From positions 4,898,001-4,962,000 of the forward strand of contig JBHGNT010000006.1 in NCBI GenBank assembly GCA_043228905.1: a DNA stretch of 64,000 nucleotides. The letters are read 5' to 3'. Under the pieces are notes generated by a model. That model did not search any database and had not been told where the DNA came from. It saw nothing but the letters and a program-made list of their open reading frames with translations. A program made the position numbers and the translations under genes. This DNA comes from Azolla caroliniana (lineage: Eukaryota; Polypodiophyta). This document shows positions 1 through 11,100 of the stretch, one piece after another (the stretch's first letter is position 1; each line of letters begins with the position of its first letter).

Positions 1-84
1 CCATCCATGGGTATTCTTAGGTTGCATTAATCCTCTAATATATAATAACTTTTCCAACCAACTTGAACCCTAAATGCAAAGCAC

Positions 85-446
85 ACACACCAACCATTCA
101 CCACGTTTTCTAATTTATCAATGCATAAACCAAAGAGTGTAGGTGATATTGAACACCTTTGCTTAACCCCCATTTCTTAAAAATTATTTTGAGAAACCAC
201 TCTCAGTCGTTAGTTCACATCTAACTTGCTCATATGACCTTGCAAGAACAATTTGGTGCTCTAATTGCATAAACCAAAGTGTGACCAAGTTGCTCTAATT
301 GCATAAACCAAAGAGTGATAGTGATAATGGACATCCTTGCTTAACCCCCACGTTGTTTCATTTTGAGAAACCATTAACCATTTTTAGTTCACATCTAACT
401 TGCTTTTATATAACCTTGCAAAAGCAACTTGATACTCTAATTGCAA
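85..446 (-). mobile_element. Decayed LINE reverse-transcriptase fragment, tandemly duplicated
   Basis: Read on the minus strand, two diverged copies encode the start of the reverse-transcriptase catalytic block of plant LINEs. One (about 302-446) gives GVKQGCPLSLSLFGL; the other (about 122-268) gives GVKQRCSISPTLFGLCIDKL followed by ENVVNGW. The usual family motif is GVKQGCPLSPTLFGLYIDKLE, so this is the stretch before the YADD box. Stops and frameshifts interrupt both copies and no endonuclease or RNase H is visible. The direct repeat has a period of about 180 bp and ends in a shared 'ctctaattgcataaaccaaag' block, of which a third partial copy lies at 268-301. Dead element; no function expected. 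Confidence 0.7.
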
Positions 447-519
447 GTGAAATCGCCATCTTCATGATACGATGTACAAGGTTGTATCAAGACCAAAGCG
501 AGTAAGACTGAATTGATTG

Positions 520-601
520 TGTAACATGAGAGATTTGAACTCTCGCAGGGAAAACCAATGTACTTAGCAGGCACACGCCTTAACGACTTGGCCAAAGTGA
601 C
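520..601 (-). pseudogene. tRNA-Ser(GCT) pseudogene, array unit 1
   Basis: An 82-nt minus-strand tRNA-Ser relative. The anticodon loop CTGCTAA (anticodon GCT) and its stem are kept. The acceptor stem has two mismatches, the discriminator is A instead of the G expected of eukaryotic serine tRNAs, the D-loop GG is changed to CG (box A damage), and the variable arm pairs poorly. Probably non-functional. Confidence 0.75.
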
Positions 602-695
602 CTTGAAAATAAATAACTCTCAATGAAATTCATACCATGATATGATTTAGAGAGTTGTCTCAAGATCAAAGCGAAGAGTAAGATTGAACTAGTCA

Positions 696-777
696 CGTCA
701 CCTGAGAGATTCGAACTCTCGTGGGGAAACCCCATGTACTTAGCAGGCACACGCCTTAACCACTCGGCCAAAGTGAC
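696..777 (-). tRNA. trnS-GCU: tRNA-Ser (anticodon GCT), intact copy of the array
   Basis: Complete 82-nt nuclear-type class II tRNA that decodes AGC and AGU. On the minus strand the acceptor stem GTCACTT pairs with AGGTGAC, with one G-U pair and discriminator G. The D stem is GCC/GGC. The anticodon stem TGTGC/GTACA encloses loop CTGCTAA, giving anticodon GCT. The long variable arm is GGGG-TTT-CCCC, and the T stem GAGAG/CTCTC encloses TTCGAAT. Box A (TGGCCGAGTGG) and box B (GTTCGAATC) are intact. There is no intron and CCA is not encoded, as expected. The flanking sequence is shared with the degenerate copies. No run of four T follows on the transcribed strand until about 90 nt downstream, which is unusual for a Pol III gene. 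A 92-codon open frame across it is only a translation of the tRNA. Confidence 0.93.
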
Positions 778-941
778 CTCGTTACGAAATAGCAACTTGA
801 TACTATTACCGAAATCACCATCTTCATGATACGATGTAGAAAGTTGTCTCAAGATCAACCGAAATTGACATCTTCATGATGATATGATGCAAAAAGCTTG
901 TCTTAAGATAAAAGCGAAGAGTAGGATTGAAAGTCTAGTCA

Positions 942-987
942 CGTCACCTAAGAGATTCGAACTCTCGCGGGGAAACTTCATGTACTT
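942..987 (-). pseudogene. tRNA-Ser(GCT) 3'-half fragment, array unit 2b
   Basis: Only the 3' half (variable arm, T arm, acceptor 3' strand, discriminator G) is present. The homology ends after 'catgtactt' and continues into a non-tRNA stretch (ttgataatatgtttagagaa). The same hybrid junction recurs 94 bp further on, so the break predates a local tandem duplication. Confidence 0.75.
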
Positions 988-1035
988 GATAATATGTTTA
1001 GAGAACTTGGAAGAGTAGGATCAAAAGTCTAGTCA

Positions 1036-1123
1036 CGTCACCTAAGATATTCGAACTCTCGCGGGGAAACTTCATGTACTTGATAATATGTTTAGAGAAC
1101 CTTAACAACTCAACCAAAGTGAC
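1036..1123 (-). pseudogene. tRNA-Ser pseudogene with replaced anticodon arm, array unit 3
   Basis: Acceptor stem, part of the D arm and the T arm are recognisable, but the anticodon loop and half its stem are replaced by the 'ttgataatatgtttagagaa' block. The unit is therefore 88 nt long and has no GCT anticodon. Non-functional as a tRNA; it shares its hybrid junction with the fragment at 942-987. Confidence 0.75.
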
Positions 1124-1220
1124 CTTGTTATGGAAGAGGAACTTCATATTATTATTTCAACCAAAATCACCATCTTCATGATACGAAACCGTACCGAACA
1201 GTAAGATTAAAGTCTAGTCA

Positions 1221-1296
1221 CGTCACCTGAGAGATTCAAACTCTCACACCCCATGTACTTAGCAGGCACACGCATTAACCACTCGGCCAAAGTGAC
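1221..1296 (-). pseudogene. tRNA-Ser(GCT) pseudogene lacking the variable arm, array unit 4
   Basis: A 76-nt copy with intact acceptor stem, D arm and GCT anticodon loop. A 6-nt deletion removes one side of the variable arm, and the T loop reads TTTGAAT. Serine tRNAs need the long variable arm for seryl-tRNA synthetase recognition, so charging is doubtful even though boxes A and B could still recruit Pol III. Confidence 0.7.
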
Positions 1297-1434
1297 CTTG
1301 TTATGGAAGAGGAACTTGATATTATTATTCCAACCGAAATCGCCATTATCATACAATGTAGAAAGTTGTCTCAAGATGAACCGAAATCGACATCCTTAAG
1401 ATCAATGCAAAGAGTAAGATTGAAAGTCTAGTCA

Positions 1435-1516
1435 CGTCACCTGAGAGATTCGACCTCTTGCGTGGAAACCCCATGTACTTAGCAGGCACACGCCTTAACT
1501 ACTCAGCCAAAGCAAC
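1435..1516 (-). pseudogene. tRNA-Ser(GCT) pseudogene, array unit 5
   Basis: An 82-nt copy with GCT anticodon and variable arm. The 5' acceptor strand is GTTGCTT, which mismatches the conserved 3' strand AGGTGAC. Box B is altered to GGTCGAATC and the T stem is weakened. Decaying copy. Confidence 0.72.
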
Positions 1517-1628
1517 CGAAATCGCCATCTTCATACGATATAGGAAGTTATCTCAAGTTCAACCGAAATCGACATCTTCATGGTAGGACACAAGATCAAA
1601 GCGAAGAGTAAGATTGAAAGTCCAGTCA

Positions 1629-1707
1629 TGTCATGAGAGATTCAAACTCTCGCGGGAAACCCGACATACTTAGCAGGCACACGCCTTAACCACTCGGTCA
1701 AAGCGAC
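1629..1707 (-). pseudogene. tRNA-Ser(GCT) pseudogene, array unit 6
   Basis: A 79-nt copy with a retained GCT anticodon loop. Two bases are deleted from the 3' acceptor strand, the 5' strand is GTCGCTT, and the variable arm and anticodon-stem boundary are changed. The acceptor stem cannot form seven pairs. Pseudogene. Confidence 0.72.
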
Positions 1708-1867
1708 TTTGTTATGGAAGACTACTATTCCAAACGAAATCGCCATCTTCATGATACGATGTAGAAAGCTGTCTGAAGATCAACCGAAATCGACATCTTC
1801 ATTATGATATGATGCAGAGAAAGCTTGTGAAATCGACATCTTCATGGTAGGATTGAAAGTCTAGCCA

Positions 1868-1949
1868 CATCACCTGACAGATTCGAACTCTTGCAGGGAA
1901 ACCCCATGTACTTAGCAGGCACGCGCCTTAACCACTCGGCCAAAGTGAA
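1868..1949 (-). pseudogene. tRNA-Ser(GCT) near-complete copy, array unit 7
   Basis: An 82-nt copy with intact box A, GCT anticodon arm, TTCGAAT loop and discriminator G. The first acceptor pair is T-T, and the T stem has two mismatches (AAGAG against CTGTC). It is the best-preserved unit after 696-777. It may be transcribed but is probably unstable. The 64-codon frame across it is a tRNA translation, not a protein. Confidence 0.65.
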
Positions 1950-2049
1950 CTTGTTATGAAAGAGGAATTTGATACTATTATACAAACCGAAATCGACATC
2001 TTCATGATACGATGTAGAAAGTTGTCTCAAGATCAACCAAAATGGGCAT

Positions 2050-2123
2050 CTTCACCTGAGAGATTCGCGGGGAAACCCCATGTACTTAGCAGGCACATGC
2101 CTTAACCACTCATCCAAAGTGAT
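2050..2123 (-). pseudogene. tRNA-Ser(GCT) pseudogene with T-arm deletion, array unit 8
   Basis: A 74-nt copy. GCT anticodon arm and variable arm are kept, but an 8-nt deletion removes half of the T stem-loop and with it box B. It marks the end of the array: beyond 2130 neither tRNA nor array spacer sequence is recognised. Confidence 0.75.
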
Positions 2124-2130
2124 CTTTTAA

Positions 2131-3338
2131 CCATCCTAAAGAAATTCACCTCATAAGACTTATAGCTTCATCACAACAGATTTTATCAATTTTGTGGAAG
2201 AGAGCACAGGTAGTATTATCAATCCATTTGTGATTAGCATTCGTCATTGCCAACATATATATTCTATCCCTTGTCAATTTCCACCCACTTTGCAAACTGT
2301 CATTGTTATTTAATCACATCTATTCAATTAGGTTCGTCCAAACACGATTTTGACGTATCATGTAATAACCAACATTACAGAAAAAGCCCAAATGGCTGTC
2401 TAAAGATAATCAATCCTAACAAACTCCATGTCAAGACTCGTAGAGTATTAAACTATCAACGAAAAATTACCCCGTTGATGAGAAACATAGTATTTTCCAA
2501 GAGCTGGTTAAGCGAAGACCATGAGTTTTGAGCCATAGCTACAAGAAATCTCGATGGCCACGTCAAACAATCCCTCAGATATTGGGAGTGGAGTTGGTAT
2601 GTCCATGGATCTTGACCTTGCTACCAACCTCTCGAAACCTACAAACCCAATGGATTTGAAGCCTCCAAAATATGCGAGGAGTGGGAGATCATTGATGATC
2701 AAACCTCTATTGAACAATGTATCATAGCTCATAAATTATGGAAGAAAGTAAGTAAAGCTCAACAAATGCCAAAGAGATGAGTGGACTTCAAAATAAATTG
2801 TTTAGGGAATAGTAGGTCACTTGATAATTGGTTTTCGTCGCTCAAAGAAACTTGTTTCTGCATGAATATGTTGATAAGAATATTGTGAGATTATCCATGG
2901 CATATTGAAGAGGTAGCTTGATATTGCAAGTGATAAAAATTGCCTTCGGTTTGCAAAGAGTATTATTGTACTACACTTAGTCAAGCTATTCAGATGGTGG
3001 CTTTGGTATGCAAGTATTGTAATTAACCTTTTCACCTACATAAGAAAGGCATTGGTTAGCGTTGGCAATACTTCTTTATCAATAAACTTGTGGCCAAGGA
3101 AATGAGAATCCCCAAACCTTTATAGGAAAACGCCTAACTAGGTTCACCTTGAAATAAAAAGGGTCGACGAAAAGCCTATGTTTTGGTTTTTTGTGTCAAC
3201 TACTTGAGGACTATCCAAGAGAAAGAGATGTTTTGGATAATGTAGCAATGCCACATTAGGGGATGGGTGAGAAAATGAGTTTCCAATTGAGTCAGAGTGA
3301 CTCTAACTTTAACGCCATCAGTGTGACTATTCAAGAGG
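2131..3338. other. Gene-free spacer
   Basis: AT-rich sequence with only short, unconvincing open frames. I recognise no gene, RNA or repeat family. It may be an eroded part of the retroelement whose RT relic follows at 3.4 kb. Confidence 0.5.
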
Positions 3339-3715
3339 TTGACTCTAGTCTTATGGATAGTCATTTGTTTGATCACAAATGCAAGTGTTTACAGATTTGT
3401 TGTGTCTAAGCTTCTAAAAATAGGTGGAGTAACAGAAGTGAAAGCTAAGACATCAAATGATGATGTTGACGCTTATCACAACATTAGGCAAAATGTAAGT
3501 TTGGTCAACAAAAGGTTGTACTACTTGATCATGCCATACCTAAATAAAGGGCTCATTAGACCTAGTTATTCTCCTTTTATTTCTGTTGTAATTCTAGTGG
3601 ACAAGGAAGACAATAGTCTGTTGTATATGTATTGACTATTTACTTCATAACCCAACGACTTATCCCTCTTCTTGACCGTTGACTTCATGCAATTGGTAAC
3701 GAACCATCAAATATG
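3339..3715 (+). mobile_element. Ty3/gypsy reverse-transcriptase relic
   Basis: The frame at 3339-3635 contains GLIRPSYSPFISVVILV followed by DKEDNSL. This matches the family stretch '[36 protein letters not shown]' at the start of the gypsy polymerase domain. The frame then breaks, and the next block, CIDYLLHNPTTYP, is readable in a shifted frame near 3633. No downstream catalytic YVDD block, RNase H, integrase or LTR is visible. A short dead remnant. Confidence 0.6.
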
Positions 3716-5110
3716 GATTTGTGGAAAGGATATTTCCAATACAACTTTCCACACCTAGTTTTGCACATTATTACAAACTTAGCTTAGTAATGCCAAGATG
3801 TTAATCTTAGCTCAATGATGTTAATTATAGAAGTTTAGGCCTTAGGGTTAATGAATTAACTCGATTGTCCAATCTTAGGTCAATTTTTTGGATAATATAC
3901 ATGTTTTCAAGAAAACCTTTAATGATCAAGTTGATCATTTACAATGTTTGGAATTTTGACTAACCATACATTTTACATTAACGATAAGGGGACCTTCCTC
4001 AACCACCAAAGACATTTCTCTGTCAACAAGTAGTATGATTTGCCCACATAATATCTATTGAGGAGGTGAGGATGGAAGCTTCAGGGGTCTTTGCAATTTT
4101 TAGTTGTCTACCGTCAGTGATGTATTGGAATCTAGATTTTTTTCAGCAGTGTTCCAGTTTTTATCAGAGTTGGTCCCCCCAACATATGCTTTCGAAGTAT
4201 ACTTATTAAACATAGGAGAACTGTGAAGAATTAAACAGAACTGTATGATCAACTTGAACCATTTTTATTGCAGAAGATCTGTGATTTGATTCTTCAATTT
4301 CAATTGAAACAGAACTAATATTTATGATTTTGTTAAAATAACATTTTGGTCAATATCACCTGATACAGTATCCAAGCTATGTAGTCTGCACGATAGCAAG
4401 GTCTCTTTTAATAATTGAGAATTCACATGAACAGTAACAAGTTGGGCTTCCATGACCATATTCTTAGTCATGACAAAAACTCGTTTGTGGTTGGGTTATT
4501 CTAACACATTATCTCAAAGGACTAGCAAGTTGCAACTTTTTTCAAGCTCACAATTATTAAACAGAAGATATCACAATCATTTTTCAATAATTAGTCACTA
4601 ATCATTCATTGATCTTGAAACCAATCATGGTTAATCGTTGCCATGCTGTGATACTCCCATTCATGATCTATGTACACATGGAAATTTTACAGCCCATTTT
4701 TAACATTAACTACATATGCTATTGATGAGGAAAGGCTTGCATACAGGTGTTAAGCCCGGACTAGAGCGTATATATTCAACGTGATTTCTACAAAACACTA
4801 TGAAGAGAAGATTATACAAGACCATCAAGCAAAGCCATGCCTTGCATATACAAGAAATTCTCTGGGATTGTTTTAATACATCATGAAATCTGCTAAGCAG
4901 AGCATGAATTCTTTTCATCCACCTTCACAACAAGCTATTGCGAAGAGAGAGTTCAGTTGGAATGTATTACATTTCTCCCTTCAATTGACCATGTTCTCCT
5001 TGAATGGTGCTCTCCTAATGTCATGGAGACCACCCAACAGTTCAAAATCACAGGGCAACCAGAAACCCAAAAAAATCCTTCCTATATTTCTTAAATGAAA
5101 CAAATCTCAC
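3716..5110. other. Spacer and probable SMC2 3' UTR/downstream region
   Basis: No coding region or RNA recognised. The part next to 5110 (about 4.8-5.1 kb) probably includes the SMC2 3' untranslated region, but I could not place a polyadenylation site with confidence. Confidence 0.4.
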
Positions 5111-8100
5111 TCACCTCTCATCTGTATCGCCACTAGACTTTTTCCCATGCTGCTTTATGGATGGAACAGTTCTTGTTACAGTAGAAACACCATCCACAAA
5201 CTTTGTTCTGAATATCACATTTGCATTGTTGAACATGCCTTCTTTTAAAGAGACAACAATAAACTGCTCAAACACCAGAAAACCAATTCATTCAGCCCTG
5301 GCCCTTCACAAGATATTCCAATATAAATGTACGGTAGCATCAAATGTTTTAATTCACTATCACCTGTGACTGAGGAAAGTGTGCTTTGATCATCCGTCCA
5401 ATGTTCTGTGTGTGGCTAAGATCTAAAGCAGCATCTACCTGCATTGAACAATACATGAAAATTATAGAATGCCAATGCTACAAATAGAGAAAAAGGATAC
5501 TAAGACCAGTTGATATTTACCTCATCAAGGATATATAATGGAGCTGGTTTGAACAGTAAAAGAGCAAGGATGAGAGACAGAGCAAGCAAAGATCTCTGCC
5601 CTCCACTCAACTCAGATAGAGATTGTTTCCATACACTGCCAAATCCAACACGGACTTCCAGCCCATCCATGAAGTCTCCTCCTTCAGGGGGTATAAGCTT
5701 GGCCATAGTTCCCGGAAGAAGTGTAGAAAATATGGAACCAAAGTCCCTATCCAAGTCCACAAATCAAAGTTAACAGTTGTCCTGGAATACCACAACTCCA
5801 AAAACATTTCATACATGAAAGGAAATACCCACTTGTTAACCTTCTGCCAAGTAATTTGCAACGTCTCCTTTTTCTTCTCATCAAGCTCATCTATGACTTT
5901 ATGTATCTTTGACTTGTCATTCTGGAAGACAGAAATAAGTCCAAAACTCGCCATTATTCTAGAAAACCAGCAGTGCAAACAAATGTCTAACTAACTAGCA
6001 CACTTACTAAGGAATTACAGAACAATATTCTGTCACAACTTACCTCAATTATTCGTTTCTTGGACATGAGGTCATTATATTCATCTTCAGCTTTCTCGAA
6101 CATAGTGATAACTTTCTTATTGACTCTTTTCTCCAAACTAGGGCCAAAATTATGATTCAGAAAATGTTAGCTAAAATACCAGAAAGAACAGATATACTAT
6201 GCCTATCTGATGGGGAAGAAAATGGCTGCAAGTCTTTGCAATATGAAAAGAAGCACTTACTTGCTTTGTTCTGCTTGTTTGGCATCAAACTCAGATCTCG
6301 CAGATCGCGCATCACATGATCCAAAGTCATAATCTGTGCCTGGCTTCCCAAATAGCTGCTTCTCAGTTGCAATCCATTTGTGTTTGTCTAGCAATTTTTC
6401 AACCAATCTTGCACACTCCATTTTCTCAGATTCCATTCTCTTAACCTGTGAAGTATTGCTAGGTGTTCGTTATTCAAGTCAACAAGTGGAGGACTTCTAA
6501 GGCAGAATAAGCTCACAACTCATTTTCATATGCAAAACTTTATTTATTTCCTCAGCGTTTTTTTTATTTTCCCAAATGCCATTGGGGAACTCCAGAAAAA
6601 GTAGCCTATTTAGGCATTTATGCAATCGATTCCTCCCATTTTTCTCGATCTTATGTGCTAGTTTAGCAACTATATCGTTGATTCATTCCCTTTTCTCTCT
6701 TTAAGAATTTATGAACGACTGTTTCCCACAAAAATTCAGGGCTATTTGGGAAATAAAAACTACGGGTAATTTGGGAAACTACAACATCAGACTCAAAAGG
6801 TTTACCTCGTTTTCCAACTTCCGTATTTCAACTTGGTTGTCAGCTCGTTTCTGCTGTAACTTATTCTGAGCCTTCACCAGAGAGCTTATCTGTCCATCAC
6901 ATTCTTTAATCTTTGCACGGCTTTGTCGAAGGTCCTCTTCAGCCTTGTTGTATTCTTTCTTCATTGCATCTACCTTTAATAAACATTCAAAAACACTGAA
7001 TTAATATATGTAAGTTGGCACCTTCCAAATGTCTACAATGAGGGTTTGATTTACCTGTGACGCCAGTTTCTCCAATGCCTCCTCCAAGGTTTTGATCTGT
7101 GACTCACTGGATAAGAGCTGTGCTTCTAAACCAGCCTTTTCCTGGCATATGGCCTCCTTTTCCATGGTTAAACGTTCTTTTTCTCCATCAAACCCCTGCA
7201 TAGCTGAATTATTTTAAATACATTTTGTTATATACAAAATTGTACCACAGAAATGAGTTTCTGGACCTTACTTTCAGCTCTTTCGCTGACACAGAGAGTT
7301 GTTGCTTGATGGATTTGATCTGTTTCTCGAGTGCCGTAAGTTTGCTTTCACGGTCTCTACCATGATCTTTTATGGCTTGTTCAAGGTTTGCCACTCTCTC
7401 ACAGCAAGACATATGAAGTTCTTCTTTCTCTTTAGCCTCTGTAACAGCAGCTTGAAGATCTGCCTCCAACTGCATTACAGATTCACTAAGCTGCACATCC
7501 AGCATTCTGAAATTGTTAGCATGAAATGACAACTACATCCAAATGAATGTTCATAGAAACAATGGCTTGTACATCAGTTATATAATGTCAAGGAAACGCA
7601 CATGCGAAGATATGCTAAACAAACATGAGAAGTACCTTGTGATATTCACATTCTTTTGCTCTCTCTTCAAAAAGAGCCAGGTCATAGGACTTCAACTCTA
7701 GCTGAGATTTGAGGTGGATGTACTTATTATGGATAGGGAGTAAACTTGCAATCTGTATAAATTACATCAAATTCAGGGAAATGAATGGAGCTGTTTAATG
7801 CTGAAATGTTATTATTGCTGCAAGACGTGTGTCACATTAGGGACAATAGAATATAACATATTAGACACAAGGAAAACCGTGCTTATAAAAGATAGTTTTT
7901 ACACCTCAGCCTCGATATGTGACAAAGCATTTTGATGTTTAGCCAATTCTGCCTCTGCCACTGAAAGTTGGTGGAGTTGCTTTAGGAGTTCACCACCCCC
8001 CCTATATTTAACATATCATTAAAAATGTTTGGTTTAATATACATAAAACACGCTATTCATTTTCACAACACATTAATCAATTGTTGGCATTCTCCTTACC

Positions 8101-11100
8101 TTCGTGCTCCACCTGTAAGCAGCCCTCTAGGATCAAAAATATCCCCTTCTAATGAAACACTGGGAGTTTTGATGTCTTTATGGAAGGTAACCTGTCAACC
8201 AGAGAGAATTTTGAAAAGACTCCAGCATAGCAATACAAAAGAAAACGTGTGATATTGCAGACATCCAACCTGCCTTGCTGCATTTGTATCATTACAAATG
8301 AAAGTATTTCCAAATACATATGACATTGCTGCCTGCACATATATAATGAATTAGTCGAGGAACACGTTATGGATGGTATGGTTAGCTCATCTCCTCTCCC
8401 ATATTTTAATGCTCTGAGAGAAATTAGATTACAGTAATATGATAACATGTGAGAAAGTATCACCTTTAACTCATCATCATAACCAACAAGTGACAGTGCT
8501 GGCCTTGCGTTTCCACGTCCAACCTGCATAAAGGAAAAGATGTTCAGGACATTGTTTTGCATCATGTATAACCTATCAAGATTATCTGCAAATAAAACTA
8601 ACCAGCTTTGAAGCAGTTTCTTGTACTCTTTGTGGAATGGAGCTACCCTCAATCTTATTCAATGGAATAATAGTAATCCTGCGCCTGAGGCCACCTTTCT
8701 CAAGCAACAGCTTTCCAGTTTGTTCCGAATCAACAACAACATTATAAAGTTTTCCTCCAGCAGCTACCTGCTCAGATACAATGCACCATGTGAGTGAATC
8801 AGCCGTCTTTATCACATGGATATACATATAACTTGATATTGCCTCATTGGATACTACAGATGTTACGGGCATGACCATATAATATCCCGTGGTGAGAATT
8901 TACCAGAGTATTGTATACATGTCGTTTAACCCTCACATTTATCCACATGTATAGAATACTACGGTAAATTCTCACCACGGGATATTATATGGTCATGCCC
9001 GTAACAACAGAAGCCAAGCGCGACCATTGCATTACGAACCTCGAGGGCAGTTACAGCTGAGATATCTTTCACATGAAGCAACCGGGCCACAACACCTTTC
9101 ACCTTAGATCGATCAAAGTTCTTTATGGGGTCAGCATATTGGAAGTTTACATTACCTAATCGAGATGCAATCTCACTAATCTCAGTCTTCAATCCAAGAA
9201 CGGCTTCTAATTCCTCCTTTTTACTCTGGTAAAAGCAAATATTTGCAAAATGAAATTTCAAATTTTTATCGTTTACTCTAAATCAGTGGAACTGTAATGC
9301 CTGCCTCATAATCACCTTTTCTAGTGCTTCTATTCTGCCTTGCTCCAATGGAAGATTTTCCAGAGCACTCTTTATCTTTTCAATATCTGACCTCTTTGCC
9401 CTAAGCTCCTTTTCCAGGGTGTTTGCTTCCTCCTTCTTTGATGTAAGCTGCTTCTTTTTTTCCTTCAACTCCTTTTCCCAGTGCTGTATTTTTGTTTTTG
9501 CCTGTTTAGCTTCTGTGATAGCTTTCCCAACAGCAGCTTTTGATTCTGCAAGTTGATCCGCAAGGCTCTTATCCTCATTGCCTCCACTCTTACCAGCTTG
9601 CACACCCTGTGCAAAAGAAAAACCATCAAAATTCCGTTACTCTACTATTTTGATAATGAGCAACCTTGCAAAGCTTATATGTGTGATCAAATATAGAGCA
9701 ATAAGCTGTGCTAACAAAATAGCATTACTAGGATGGTCAAGGATTTGACCTGATATTCGTTCTCAAGTTCAGCTAGGGATGATGTTAAGGTCTCCACTTT
9801 ATTTTTCAGCCCTGATGCATCATCATTCAATTTTTGAATGGCTATGCATTTTTCTTCAAAAGAAGCTTCCAGGTCTTTTATATTCTTGCCAAGCTTCAAT
9901 GGAAAAGAATTCAAACAGGAAGTGAGTTATCTGCAAGTAAGATCTAGCTAACTGAACCATCTATAATTGAACTCACCTTAACAATGGCTGCTTTCTCTGT
10001 TTTCAGGGTATCCTTCTGGTTAGAGTAGATAGATGTTTCCTTCACCATCGCATTGGAAAGCTTATCAACTTTTTCAGATAAGCCTTTTATATCACTATCC
10101 ATCCTCTTTTCTTTCTCTTCTGTGAGCTCTGCTATATTTTTCTCCCTTTCATCCATCTCAATGTCTAATTGCTTGATATTTTCATGAATCTCAGCTGTCT
10201 TGGATCTTAGTTGTTCAACATCATTCACAGCGGCATCTTTTACTTTCTCAGCTTCAAAAAACTCAAAGGCAACGCAAAAGCGCTTAAGCCTATCTAGCTC
10301 TGCATTGCCATTCACCCATTGCATGTATTGAGCGCGTTCTTTCCTGAGTTTCTCTAAAGCTGGAAGAATTTCTTGGCCAAGAACATTATCGATTTCATCT
10401 ACCTTGCTCTGTTTTTTATGGAGAGTCTTAAGAGCTGCATCTTTTTTCATCTCATACATTCTGGTTCCAGCGGCCTCTTCAAGCATTGAGAGGATTTCTG
10501 GTGGTTTCATGTTCAAAACTTTTGTGATACGCCCCTGCATGATGAGGAAATGAGGATTATTGACATTGAGTTGAACTGAGTGGAAAAGGTTTTGCACACG
10601 GGTGGGCTGGGCAAGATGGCCATTGATGAGGTATTTGTTTCTACCCCCTACAACAATCTGCCAAATTAAAAATCAGCTACACATTAGAGCCATGAATACA
10701 ACAATCTGGCAGGTTTAAATCCAATACACATTAGCCTCATGGATATGTTAGTATCATCGATCCAAGGTCTTCCAAAACATTTTGATACATATTATGGTCC
10801 ATGTTCTACAATGTGGACATCAATTATTGGTAGATTAAAATGGGATTTTCTGCATCAGCAATTAAAAGATCAAGTCCATTACCATAACATGCCATGACGA
10901 TGCAAATTTCTATTGTAAAAGTGCATTACCACAAGAAGACATTGTGATGAATGAGCTTTGATTAAGTTGAAGCTATTGGTACAAGAACACATCCAGATGC
11001 AATTCACTAGTAAGATTAAGTTGATTCTATTGATACAAGAAGGTATTAAACTGCAATTCACTAGTAAGATCAATTACCACGAGATTAAATCAGAATGCAA

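Larger units (their letters stand above)
480..2130 (-). repeat. Tandem array of tRNA-Ser(GCT) units with shared spacers
   Basis: Nine tRNA-Ser(GCT)-derived units in the same orientation occur every roughly 90-240 bp. The spacers are also homologous. They carry blocks such as 'cgaaatcgccatcttcatg', 'gatacgatgtagaaagttg' and 'agcgaagagtaagattgaaag', so the duplicated unit is tRNA plus flank rather than retroposed tRNA. One unit is intact; the others show different point changes and deletions. Tandem tRNA-Ser clusters are known in Arabidopsis (a Ser/Tyr cluster), but I do not know of a GCT cluster like this. Confidence 0.85.

Noticed and set aside
580-858. 92-codon minus frame containing LAEWLRRVPAKYMGFP
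   Set aside because: This peptide is a direct translation of the tRNA-Ser gene and spacer; the same applies to 1842-2036.
7506-7529. SMC2 exon 12 acceptor immediately upstream of ATGCTGGATG
   Set aside because: It would shift the frame into a stop; the acceptor 16 bp downstream continues YHK|LSES in frame and matches the family.
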